Shown here: piece by piece, positions 1 through 5,816 of the stretch
Position numbering within the stretch: position 1 is the first letter of the stretch
Layout of the letters: the number at the start of each line of letters is the position of its first letter
Assembly (NCBI RefSeq): GCF_050433445.1
Contig: NZ_JBNPXF010000044.1
Location: 1 to 7,679, forward strand
DNA from: Kroppenstedtia sanguinis
Lineage (GTDB): Bacteria; Bacillota; Bacilli; Thermoactinomycetales; DSM-45169
Direction of reading: 5' to 3'
Length of the DNA: 7,679 nt
Translations under genes and position numbers: made by a program
The notes under the pieces: generated by a model
Seen by the model: the letters and a program-made list of their open reading frames with translations, nothing else
Database searches by the model: none
What the model was told of the DNA's origin: nothing

Positions 1-389
1 AAGTGATCGGCCGCTAGGGGGAGGTCGGCGGCCAATGCCTCCCGGATCGGTTTTCCGTTGTCCCAGGTTTCGGAGAGGGCCAGCATCTCCCGGTTTTGAT
101 CGATGCGATCAGCGATTTTCAGGAGAATTTTACTCCGCTTGGCAGCCGACGTATTTCCCCACTTTTCTCGAGCCTGATGGGCTTTGCCAACAGCCAGATC
201 GATATCCTCTTTCTTGGAACGGGGAACCCGGGTGAAAACTTTTCCATCCACTGGAGAAGGATTATCAAAATACTCTCCTCCCACTGGAGGTACCCACTCC
301 CCCCCGATGAAATTCTCGTACCGGGATTTGTACTGAACCGGGCTTCCCTCCGTATTCGGCTTTTTGTAGCTGGATAACGTCACACTCAT
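1..389 (-). CDS. Aldehyde dehydrogenase, AldB-like, N-terminal part (cut by window edge)
   Basis: Reading the minus strand from an ATG at 389 gives 129 residues beginning MSVTLSSYKKPNTEG and running off the window. Segments YENFIGGKWVPP, KKEDIDLAVGKAHQAREKW, ILLKIADRIDQN and SETWDNGKPIREALAADLP are the N-terminal part of the NAD(P)-dependent aldehyde dehydrogenase superfamily and closely follow E. coli AldB (about 510 residues), so roughly a quarter of the protein is present. The Rossmann motifs and catalytic Cys and Glu lie outside the window. Family members oxidise acetaldehyde or other short aldehydes to acids in the cytoplasm. The start is supported by AGGAGG at 401-406, 11 bases upstream. 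Another ATG at 399 is out of frame. The gene follows the acyl-CoA ligase on the same strand but about 610 bases away with its own candidate promoter, so separate transcription is likely. Family assignment is secure; the substrate is inferred. Confidence 0.93.
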   Translation of the reverse strand, partial: MSVTLSSYKKPNTEGSPVQYKSRYENFIGGEWVPPVGGEYFDNPSPVDGKVFTRVPRSKKEDIDLAVGKAHQAREKWGNTSAAKRSKILLKIADRIDQNREMLALSETWDNGKPIREALAADLPLAADH

Positions 390-460
390 CGCTGCTCATT
401 CCTCCTCTGTTCGATTTGGAAACAACGAGATCTTTACATGGATGTCCCTTGGAAGGCTTC

Positions 461-489
461 AACAGAGGAACACTAGATCCTCCTCTGTT
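461..489. promoter_or_regulatory. Dyad operator candidate AACAGAGGA-N11-TCCTCTGTT
   Basis: A perfect 9-bp inverted repeat with arms at 461-469 and 481-489 overlaps the -10 region and predicted start of the aldehyde dehydrogenase promoter. The minus-strand arm AACAGAGGAGG occurs once more at 401-411, where it also forms the ribosome binding site. The arrangement suits a regulator binding site. It could instead be an mRNA hairpin, but neither strand has a following T-run, so a terminator is unlikely. Confidence 0.4.
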
Positions 490-505
490 TCAAATATTTT
501 GTCAA
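477..505 (-). promoter_or_regulatory. Candidate promoter of the aldehyde dehydrogenase gene
   Basis: On the minus strand a perfect -35 TTGACA (505-500) is followed after 17 bases by GAGGAT (482-477), a poor -10 that keeps the key A and final T. Such a weak -10 would fit a promoter needing an activator or repressor release. Predicted transcription starts near 470, about 80 bases before the ATG. No sigma-54 -24/-12 pair (TGGCAC/TTGC) was seen. Confidence 0.4.
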
Positions 506-1000
506 CCCTATTTTCGCTGGGGTCCAGGACTGCAATTCTACATTCGCTTCCAATATGGTGTGTCTCTGTCCGTTCTATAGGATCCTCCCCCACCTCCTAT
601 CCCGAGATAAGGATATGTATCCAGATCGGAGAACATTCCCCCGACAGAGACTCCCATGAATAACTAGAGATCCTAGAAGCGTTGTGAAAAACCGTTCCCA
701 GAGAGAGGGTGGAGGTTTCACATGGAGTGACTTGGGCTTGCTAGAACAACGGAACGATAGGTGAACCCCATCCCCACCGTCCAAAACCAAAATCACTATG
801 CTTCTAGGATCACAGATGCTCAGGGTCATCAGGAAGCGATGGCCCAGCAAATCCAACCCACCCATCCTCCTCACGGTAAAGCGCCGTGCGGGGCATAGCT
901 TTACGATCCTCTGCGGCAAACTGAAACACATCTATTTATAATAATCGCTTATGAGGGTATCGAGTGAAAACTCAATTATCTTGGAGAGAAGGATGAACTT
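506..1000. other. Intergenic region between acyl-CoA ligase and aldehyde dehydrogenase
   Basis: About 490 bases without a recognisable gene. The open frames here (minus 931-575, plus 442-663) have no family resemblance and no good ribosome binding site. The stretch holds the fold-back element at 669-811, a 7-bp inverted repeat GTAAAGC (876-882)/GCTTTAC (898-904), and a small hairpin ATTGAGT-TTTC-ACTCGAT (minus strand, about 962-979) some 25-40 bases after the ligase stop. That hairpin lacks a T-run, so no convincing terminator for the ligase is seen. Confidence 0.6.
669..811. repeat. 143-bp fold-back element with long terminal inverted repeats (MITE-like)
   Basis: The ends GATCCTAGAAGCGTTGTGA (669-687) and TCACTATGCTTCTAGGATC (793-811) are inverted repeats matching at 17 of 19 positions, the outer 12 perfectly. 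Further in, GGTGG (708-712) can pair with CCACC (774-778), and GGTTTCAC (714-721) with GTGAACC (761-767) if one T is bulged. The whole unit therefore folds into one long interrupted hairpin. There is no coding capacity. GATC at both outer ends could be a 4-bp target duplication, but it is itself palindromic, so this is not proof. A miniature inverted-repeat element or a structured transcript are the main options. Confidence 0.6.
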
Positions 1001-2836
1001 CTAGGAAATCGTCTCCATTTTGGAAGCTGCCGCCTCGGCATAAGCCGCTTCAATCAGATCTTGGTATTTCTCCTCCACCACATTCACCTTCACTTTTAGA
1101 GTCGGTGTCAACTCGCCACCCTCGATGGACCATTCCTTGCCGCAGACTATGGTTTTCTTAGGAATTTCATATGCGGCGAATCCCTTGGTATACTTATCCA
1201 CTTCCTTTTGCAGAAGACCTTTCACCTCTGGGTGTTCTGCCAGATTTTCTGGATCTTGTTCCGGAAGACTGCGTTTTCCAGCCCAAGGAAGCAAATTTTC
1301 ATAGTTAGGAACGACAAGGGCGATCACATACTTGCGCCCATTTCCAATCACAACTGCCTGAGAGATATACCGACTGTTGGTGATATGGTTTTCTACCGGC
1401 TGGGGTGCTACATTTTTTCCCGTGGACAACACGATCAGATTCTTTTTCCGATCGACAACCCGCAAGAAACCATCGGGCGTCCATTCTCCCAAATCACCGG
1501 TATGCAACCACCCATCTTGGATCGCTTTCCGGGTAGCTTCCTCGTTTTTGTAATATCCCTGCATAATACTTGGCCCCCGTGCCAGGATTTCTCCATCCAG
1601 ACCCATCTTCACTTCCAGATTGGGAAGGGGCTTGCCTACCGTACCGATTCTGGAACGCATCATCGGGTTGGCAGAGATGACAGGGGAAGCTTCCGTCAAG
1701 CCATAGCCTTCCAAAACCGGGATGTCGATCGACCAGAAAAAGCGGGCGATCTTCGGGTTGAGGGGGGCTGCTCCTGAAACCAAGCCTCGCAATCGTCCGC
1801 CGACCCGATCTTTGATCTGCCGGAAGACCAGTCGATCTGCTAGGGTGAATTTTCGTCTGAGATCGGAAGGCATAGATTCTCCCTTCAATAGCAAATCCAT
1901 CCGTGCCTCAACAAGAACGTCATAGCGTCTGCGCCCCACATCCACCGCCCAGTTGAAAATTTTCTGTTTGAGGGAAGATGCCGATGCCATCTGTTCCTGT
2001 ACTTTGGCATAAATTTTTTCCAGGAGCCTGGGTACCGTGGTCATCACCGTGGGACGCACTTCGAGGAGATTCTCTTCAATGGTATCGATACTTTCCGCGT
2101 ATGCGATCGTCGCTCCCGCCCGCATGGGAACGAACTGTCCCGCCATTCGCTCAAACACATGAGAGAGAGGCAAATAGGAAAGACACACATCTTCGGGGAC
2201 CAACTCCACAATCCAGAATTGAACCCCCTCTATATTGGCCAACAAATTGCGATGAGTCAGCATCGCCCCTTTGGGAGGACCGGTGGTGCCCGAGGTGTGA
2301 ATAATGGTGAAGAGCTGATCCCCTCCAATCCTCCTCCACCCATCCTCCCAGTCGCTCCGGGGATGTTTCCGCCCTACTTCTCGAACCGAATCAAAGGAGA
2401 GCAGCCCTTCCCCTTCTGACAAATCAGGGGTGGGTTTCATCACAATGAGGTGAGATACCTCTGCGTCTGTGGATCGGATTTTGTGGAGTTGGTCTTCTGT
2501 TTCCACCACAGCTGTCCGACAATCGGCATTTTTCAAAATATATTGGACCTGATCCGCCGTCAGCGTCGGGTAGATCGGGACGCTGACCGCCGCTAGGCTA
2601 GCTACTGCCAGGTCTGTCACTGGCCACATCGGATTGTTGTTGGAGAGGATCGCCACCTTATCTCCCGGCTCTACGCCAAGATAGGCGAGCCCGGCGGCAG
2701 TCTCCCTCACCTGCTCCCACATCTCCCCGTAAGTGATCGACCGGTAAGCCCCTCCTTCCTTATACATCAGTACCTTTCTGTCGGGTCCACGCTCCACCGT
2801 CTGCCACACCATCGCCAACAGGTTACTGGACATCAT
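1001..2836 (-). CDS. Long-chain acyl-CoA synthetase (AMP-forming), FAA1/COG1022 type
   Basis: This 611-residue protein belongs to the adenylate-forming ANL superfamily and should convert long-chain fatty acid, ATP and CoA to acyl-CoA. The phosphate loop TSGTTGPPKG is at about 181-190, YLPLSHVFER at 221-230, SGAAPLNP at 354-361, YGLTEASP at 378-385, HTGDLG at 445-450, DRKKNLIVLSTGKNV at 462-476, and a C-terminal LTPTLKVK with the expected catalytic-type lysine at 576-583. The length fits the 600-residue FAA1-like group rather than the 560-residue Bacillus LcfA type. The stop is TAG at 1003-1001. GGAGG lies 4 bases before the first ATG (2836) and 7 bases before the second (2833), so the second may be the true start. 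A TetR regulator is immediately upstream on the same strand and a cre box lies in the leader. Chain-length preference is not readable. Confidence 0.95.
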   Translation of the reverse strand: MMSSNLLAMVWQTVERGPDRKVLMYKEGGAYRSITYGEMWEQVRETAAGLAYLGVEPGDKVAILSNNNPMWPVTDLAVASLAAVSVPIYPTLTADQVQYILKNADCRTAVVETEDQLHKIRSTDAEVSHLIVMKPTPDLSEGEGLLSFDSVREVGRKHPRSDWEDGWRRIGGDQLFTIIHTSGTTGPPKGAMLTHRNLLANIEGVQFWIVELVPEDVCLSYLPLSHVFERMAGQFVPMRAGATIAYAESIDTIEENLLEVRPTVMTTVPRLLEKIYAKVQEQMASASSLKQKIFNWAVDVGRRRYDVLVEARMDLLLKGESMPSDLRRKFTLADRLVFRQIKDRVGGRLRGLVSGAAPLNPKIARFFWSIDIPVLEGYGLTEASPVISANPMMRSRIGTVGKPLPNLEVKMGLDGEILARGPSIMQGYYKNEEATRKAIQDGWLHTGDLGEWTPDGFLRVVDRKKNLIVLSTGKNVAPQPVENHITNSRYISQAVVIGNGRKYVIALVVPNYENLLPWAGKRSLPEQDPENLAEHPEVKGLLQKEVDKYTKGFAAYEIPKKTIVCGKEWSIEGGELTPTLKVKVNVVEEKYQDLIEAAYAEAAASKMETIS

Positions 2837-2856
2837 TCCGCCTCCAATTCCAATGG

Positions 2857-2864
2857 ATACGTAT
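2857..2864. promoter_or_regulatory. ATACGTAT palindrome before the ligase start
   Basis: An 8-bp palindrome 20-27 bases upstream of the ligase ATG, sharing the core TACGTA with the dyad at the TetR promoter (3699-3710). It may be a second binding site of that regulator. Support is only the shared 6-mer, so this is weak. Confidence 0.25.
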
Positions 2865-2894
2865 GATTTTCACTCCACCTTTGATTTCTCTCAC

Positions 2895-2910
2895 TTGCAA
2901 TCGGTTACAA
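2895..2910. promoter_or_regulatory. cre box (CcpA catabolite repression site) upstream of the acyl-CoA ligase
   Basis: TTGCAATCGGTTACAA matches every fixed position of the Bacillus subtilis cre consensus WTGNAANCGNWWNCAW. It lies 59-74 bases before the ligase start, in the leader between the TetR gene and the ligase. In Bacillus subtilis, fatty acid degradation genes of the FadR regulon are under CcpA repression, so a cre box here is functionally sensible. A weak promoter TTGAGA-N17-AAGATT can be read on the minus strand just upstream; if real, the cre would block it, otherwise it would act as a roadblock to read-through from the TetR promoter. Confidence 0.65.
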
Positions 2911-3039
2911 TCTTTTTCAAAGGGGAATCTCTCTCAAAGACGGGGATATTCATATTTACGTCAGGGACCTTTCTTTTTTTCCTTTTTTGACACCGATCGA
3001 TTTGGGACTATTGGGATCATCTGCAGTTTGTCTTTGGAA

Positions 3040-3672
3040 TTATCTGTGTAAAAGCGAATTTCGATCCAAAGCCAGAGCTGTGAAGGACCCTACGGCAATT
3101 CGGTTGAGCAGGCGGGCCACAGACTCCACTTCGACTTCCTCCTCTCCGCTCATCAGACGCTGGATCACCACCTCATGAATCGCCCCCACCATCGCCTGTG
3201 AGACCAAATTCATCTCGGAATCGGAAATGCCATCAGGTAGAATGGACCGGACGGTATCATGGATCATCCCGGCAAAACGAAGGTGTGCCTTTCGCCGGAC
3301 TCCTTCCACCTCTGGGCTGATTCCCACAGAGGTGATTAACAGCACCTGGGCAATTTCCTGATGGTCGTTGCACAATTTCATATACCGACGGATCCCCGCA
3401 TATCCCTTATAAGCCACCTTCCTTTCAGCCTGAATCGCCTTTTCCACTTCTTGCAGAAATTCGCCAGCCAATTGATCGAACAGGCGGGCTAACAATTCAT
3501 CCTTACTTCGGAAAAAGTTATAAAAAGTGGTTTTGGAGATTCGGGCCCTCCCCACTACATCCAGAATAGACGTCTCTTTATACCCCTTTGATACAAACAG
3601 GTGCATCGCGGAGTACAAGATCTTATCCTTGGGCTGATCTGGCAATTCTCGGGTAAACAACAGCGGTTTCAT
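3040..3672 (-). CDS. TetR-family transcriptional regulator
   Basis: From the ATG at 3672 this is 210 residues, a normal TetR length. The N-terminal DNA-binding domain spans about residues 14-62: KDKILYSAMHLFVSKGYKET, then ILDVVGRARISKTTFYNFF with recognition helix ISKTTFYNFF, then RSKDELLARLFDQL. The C-terminal ligand domain is not diagnostic. The frame is open upstream to 3762, but the promoter at 3710-3738 places transcription start near 3703, which rules out that start. ATG 3672 has GGGAG 8 bases upstream; ATG 3687 (MGVWRMKPLL) with GGAG 5 bases upstream is the alternative. TAA stop at 3042-3040. It precedes the acyl-CoA ligase by about 200 bases on the same strand, so by analogy with FadR/YsiA-type regulators it probably senses acyl-CoA or fatty acid and controls itself and the ligase. 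The ligand is inferred. Confidence 0.92.
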   Translation of the reverse strand: MKPLLFTRELPDQPKDKILYSAMHLFVSKGYKETSILDVVGRARISKTTFYNFFRSKDELLARLFDQLAGEFLQEVEKAIQAERKVAYKGYAGIRRYMKLCNDHQEIAQVLLITSVGISPEVEGVRRKAHLRFAGMIHDTVRSILPDGISDSEMNLVSQAMVGAIHEVVIQRLMSGEEEVEVESVARLLNRIAVGSFTALALDRNSLLHR

Positions 3673-3698
3673 GCGCCACACTCCCATTTCGACTCCAG

Positions 3699-3710
3699 TA
3701 CGTACACGTA
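3699..3710. promoter_or_regulatory. Operator candidate TACGT-AC-ACGTA at the TetR promoter
   Basis: A perfect 5-bp inverted repeat with 2-base centre sits directly downstream of the -10 box (sharing one base), over the predicted transcription start. A wider, imperfectly centred pair CAGTA (3696-3700)/TACTG (3714-3718) encloses it. This is the usual position of an autoregulatory TetR operator. Confidence 0.5.
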
Positions 3711-3738
3711 TTTTACTGCAGAGAAAACAGCGGGTCAA
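3710..3738 (-). promoter_or_regulatory. Sigma-A promoter of the TetR gene
   Basis: Minus strand: -35 TTGACC (3738-3733), 17-base spacer, -10 TAAAAT (3715-3710). Transcription should begin near 3703, giving a leader of about 30 bases to the ATG at 3672. No terminator was found between the TetR stop and the ligase, so this promoter may also serve the ligase. Confidence 0.75.
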
Positions 3739-3776
3739 TACGGAATAGTGCAAAAATACCATTCTCCCCCGGTTTG

Positions 3777-3814
3777 AGGAAAAAGCAAATGGGAGATGCT
3801 TTTGCCACCTCCCA
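3777..3814 (-). terminator. Intrinsic terminator on the minus strand, upstream of the TetR promoter
   Basis: Minus strand TGGGAG (3814-3809) pairs with CTCCCA (3795-3790). Inner pairs TG.C/GCA close an AAAA loop, and the stem is followed by ATTTGCTTTTTCC. This has the form of a rho-independent terminator. No minus-strand gene ends just before it, so it either insulates the TetR promoter or ends a non-coding transcript from the 3815-4440 stretch. Confidence 0.55.
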
Positions 3815-3986
3815 CGAAAATCCCTTCACACTCCAACGGTCGAATCCACATTCAACCGGCGCTCCTCTTCCAAGCGACGGGGCCTTTCCACCTACAACCA
3901 GCACGAAAGCGGACCCGATACGGTTGTTTTAGAAAATTGCGCATGATTACCATCACCTTGGACTGAAAGGATCATTTCCCCTCAAG
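3815..3986. other. Intergenic stretch with no recognisable feature
   Basis: Between the orphan terminator and repeat copy 1 nothing could be supported. A minus-strand frame (3904-3713) crosses the terminator and the TetR promoter and resembles no known family. Confidence 0.5.
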
Positions 3987-4101
3987 ATCAGGCGTGTTGA
4001 TTAGCTATATTTTGGGTGGGAAGATCGTGTTCACCCACGCGACCGTTGCCATCCGGCAAGGAAGTGAAAATTGTCCGCTCCAAATCTTCCGATCGGACAG
4101 G
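3987..4101 (+). repeat. 115-bp structured repeat, copy 1
   Basis: This stretch matches 7565-7679 at 108 of 115 positions without gaps and in the same orientation. Six of the seven differences fall in the last 45 bases; the first 70 carry one. Three hairpins can be drawn: TGGGTG (4013-4018)/CACCCA (4032-4037), TTGCC (4046-4050)-ATCC-GGCAA (4055-4059), and TGTCCG (4072-4077)/CGGACA (4094-4099). The first two are intact in both copies; the third has one G-G mismatch in copy 2. Translated in the minus frame ending at the TGA at 3988-3990, five of six differing codons change the residue, and in plus frames copy 2 has a stop, so it is more likely non-coding. It may be an insertion sequence end or a structured RNA. 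Confidence 0.8.
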
Positions 4102-4440
4102 GGCAAAGCCTTACGGAAGCAACACAGGGAAGATGTTGCCCCAAAACGCCCTCCCTCCAGATTCTCCGCTGGGTAGGATGGCTACCTTCATCTAGAGCTT
4201 CAGCTCCTTTGGATTGTAGTGCCCATGGTACAAAGGTCGCTTTGCACCCATAGGGTACAAGTCTCGCCAAGGTCGCTTCCGCTCCCAGGTCTCGCTATGG
4301 CAGCACACGACTCCTTTCCGCTGTCCATTTTCTGGTTAATCAACAGCCCTGCCTCAAGATATAAAATTCCCTGGGCCATAGACACACCATCCAACACATG
4401 TGTCCATACAATAGGATAAAGATGGTTCAGAGGAGGTAAC
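4102..4440. other. Leader/intergenic region upstream of the ferritin-like gene
   Basis: No gene is supported. An imperfect hairpin spans 4222-4255, with CAAAG (4231-4235)-GTCG-CTTTG (4240-4244) as core and outer TGG/CCA-type and CCC/GGG pairs separated by mismatches and bulges. AAGGTCGCTT occurs at 4233-4242 and again at 4269-4278, with related AAGTCTCGCC near 4259 and CAGGTCTCGCT near 4286. The meaning is unknown; a relic of the element carrying the adjacent repeat is possible. Confidence 0.35.
4386..4413 (+). promoter_or_regulatory. Possible sigma-K (mother-cell) type promoter of the ferritin-like gene
   Basis: CATACAATA (4405-4413) fits the -10 consensus CATANNNTA of the late mother-cell sigma factor, and AC at 4386-4387 stands 17 bases upstream as in the AC-N16/17-CATANNNTA pattern. 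It also fits a sigma-A -10 (TACAAT, 4407-4412) but no TTGACA-like -35 is at the right distance. The consensus is short, so chance is a serious alternative. Confidence 0.3.
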
Positions 4441-4442
4441 AA

Positions 4443-4895
4443 ATGCATCTTCCCCATCTATATATCGCGCCTAGCAAAAACCCGGACCTTATCCTGTTGC
4501 AGGATATTGTCAAATCGATCAACGGGCAGTACAATGCGATCACCTGCTACGCCCAGATCGCGGAGATGGCCCCAGTGCAACAGAAGGAAAAAATTCTTGG
4601 AATCCGGCAGGAAGAGATTCGTCATTACCACACCTTCGTCAACATCTATATCAGTCTTACTGGTCAAAAACCCCCTGAAATCACTCCGGAACCCTGTCCG
4701 AAAAACTATCGGGAAGCCCTGGAGTTTGCACTAAAAGACGAACAGGAAACGGTTGATTTTTATCTCCATATCGCCGATCGAGCCCTCACCCCCTATATCA
4801 AGCAGGCATACATGCGAGCGGCTCAGGACGAACAGAGACATGCCGTCTGGTTTTTATTCTTCTGGACCAAACAATACTGTCTGAAAAGCAACTGA
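4443..4895 (+). CDS. Ferritin-like (rubrerythrin-type four-helix) protein
   Basis: A 150-residue protein with the two-fold internal repeat of the ferritin-like fold. Helix pair one holds INGQYNAITCY (27-36 region) and RQEEIRHYH (55-63, E58..H61). Helix pair two holds KDEQETVDFY (98-107, E100) and AQDEQRHAVWF (E130..H133). These are the E, ExxH, E, ExxH positions of a di-iron site, except that the first is Gln29, which aligns with E100 through the Q/E-x6-Y spacing. Close relatives occur in spore-forming Bacillales, with unknown function; oxidase, peroxidase or iron handling in the cytoplasm are possible. The start is strongly supported by AGGAGG (4431-4436) with a 6-base spacer. It is a single-gene unit on the plus strand, ended by the shared terminator at 4896-4920 and convergent with the radical SAM gene. 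Confidence 0.85.
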   Translation: MHLPHLYIAPSKNPDLILLQDIVKSINGQYNAITCYAQIAEMAPVQQKEKILGIRQEEIRHYHTFVNIYISLTGQKPPEITPEPCPKNYREALEFALKDEQETVDFYLHIADRALTPYIKQAYMRAAQDEQRHAVWFLFFWTKQYCLKSN

Positions 4896-4930
4896 AACTC
4901 CGCAGATTCACCGCGGAGTTCCTTCTCTCT
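4896..4930. terminator. Terminator between convergent genes
   Basis: AACTCCGC (4896-4903) and GCGGAGTT (4913-4920) form a perfect 8-bp stem with a 9-base loop, starting right after the TGA of the ferritin-like gene and followed on the plus strand by CCTTCTCTCTT. On the minus strand it lies 10 bases after the radical SAM stop and is followed by a weaker T-rich run. It probably ends the plus-strand transcript and may work both ways. Confidence 0.7.
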
Positions 4931-5748
4931 TATGGGACAAACCCCGCTTGACTCACATAAACCTGATCATCGGGAAAAACCTCTTGCAGCCGATCGTAAA
5001 CGATCCGCCAGGCGGCAGGATTAACCCATTCTTCCAAGCCGAGCTTTTCATACAGCGAATACAATCCTAATTTTCGAGTCCGTTTGCCTCCGCTGCCATC
5101 CCCCATGAAATAATCATCCACACAAACCCGACGCACACGACCGACCAATTGGGCTGGAAACGCTTCACTGCTGGGCAACACCGGAGCAATCGCGACTTGG
5201 GTCGGTACACCCGCATCCGCCAAACGTTGCAGTGTTTTCAAACGGCCGGCGATCGGCGGGGCTCCCGGTGTAAAATGCTTGCGAATCTCTTCCCGGTCCG
5301 TCTCGATGGTCATGCTGACCCGGACACGATCCTGCAGGCGCAGGAACAGGTCGATGTCTCTGTACACCAATGGACTTCGCGTCTGCACCAATAAGAAATC
5401 AGGGGGAGCTTCCACCATCACCTCCAATAGGGACCGGGTCACCTCTTCTTGATATTCGATCGGTTGATAGGGATCGGTGCTGGATGACATGAAGATCGTC
5501 ACTTTTCCCTTTTGTTTCGCCTTTGCCAGCTCTTTACGCAGGAGATCCGCTGCCCCTTTTTTGATATCCACCCAGGTTCCCCATTCTTCTCCGCGGAAAA
5601 GGGAGACTGGCATTTGCCGTACATAACAGTAGGAACACCCGAATGAACAACCTGCATAGGGATTGAGGGAATGGCTGTAACTGGCCAAAAAGCCGGTTCC
5701 TTTATTGAGAAGTGACTTCGGGTACTTGTGGAAAAACTGACTTTTCAC
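4930..5748 (-). CDS. SPL-like radical SAM protein (COG1533 type)
   Basis: A 272-residue protein with the radical SAM cluster motif C34-x3-C38-x2-C41 (in AGCSFGCSYCYVR), which should bind a 4Fe-4S cluster and cleave S-adenosylmethionine. SSSTDPYQPIE (about 88-98), VQTRSPLVYRDIDL (about 121-134) and ETDREEIRKHFTPGAPP (149-165) are typical of the SplB-related COG1533 family, represented by Rv2578c. It is shorter than spore photoproduct lyase (about 340 residues) and has no cysteine between C41 and C209. The extra catalytic cysteine that SplB carries some 43 residues after the cluster is thus missing, and DNA photoproduct repair should not be assumed. The start is GTG at 5748 with GGAGGG (5760-5755) 6 bases upstream; TAA stop at 4932-4930. 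It appears monocistronic, convergent with the ferritin-like gene. Substrate unknown. Confidence 0.88.
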   Translation of the reverse strand: MKSQFFHKYPKSLLNKGTGFLASYSHSLNPYAGCSFGCSYCYVRQMPVSLFRGEEWGTWVDIKKGAADLLRKELAKAKQKGKVTIFMSSSTDPYQPIEYQEEVTRSLLEVMVEAPPDFLLVQTRSPLVYRDIDLFLRLQDRVRVSMTIETDREEIRKHFTPGAPPIAGRLKTLQRLADAGVPTQVAIAPVLPSSEAFPAQLVGRVRRVCVDDYFMGDGSGGKRTRKLGLYSLYEKLGLEEWVNPAAWRIVYDRLQEVFPDDQVYVSQAGFVP

Positions 5749-5816
5749 AGGGATCCCTCCAACTGGTGATGGTTACGGAGAAAAGAGTAAAAGACACAAC
5801 CCAGGATTTAGATTTT

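Noticed and set aside
390..600. Sigma-54 promoter for the aldehyde dehydrogenase
   Set aside because: No TGGCAC-N5-TTGC pair was found on the minus strand.
575..931. 118-residue minus-strand open frame
   Set aside because: No recognisable family, odd composition, no clear ribosome binding site, and it runs through the fold-back element.
962..979. Terminator for the acyl-CoA ligase
   Set aside because: The 7-bp stem with TTTC loop is not followed by a T-run on the minus strand.
1208..1777. 189-residue plus-strand open frame
   Set aside because: Lies entirely opposite the acyl-CoA ligase, whose motifs are unambiguous; this is an antisense shadow.
3673..3762. N-terminal extension of the TetR protein
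   Set aside because: It starts upstream of the -35 box of a good promoter and lies outside the normal TetR fold.
3994..4270. Short open frames over repeat copy 1 (plus 3994-4176, minus 4270-4031)
   Set aside because: Copy 2 has a stop in the plus frame, the minus frames have no family resemblance, and most codon differences between copies change the residue.
4222..4300. T-box or other known riboswitch before the ferritin-like gene
   Set aside because: The T-box signature (AGGGTGGNACCGCG) and antiterminator/terminator pair are absent.
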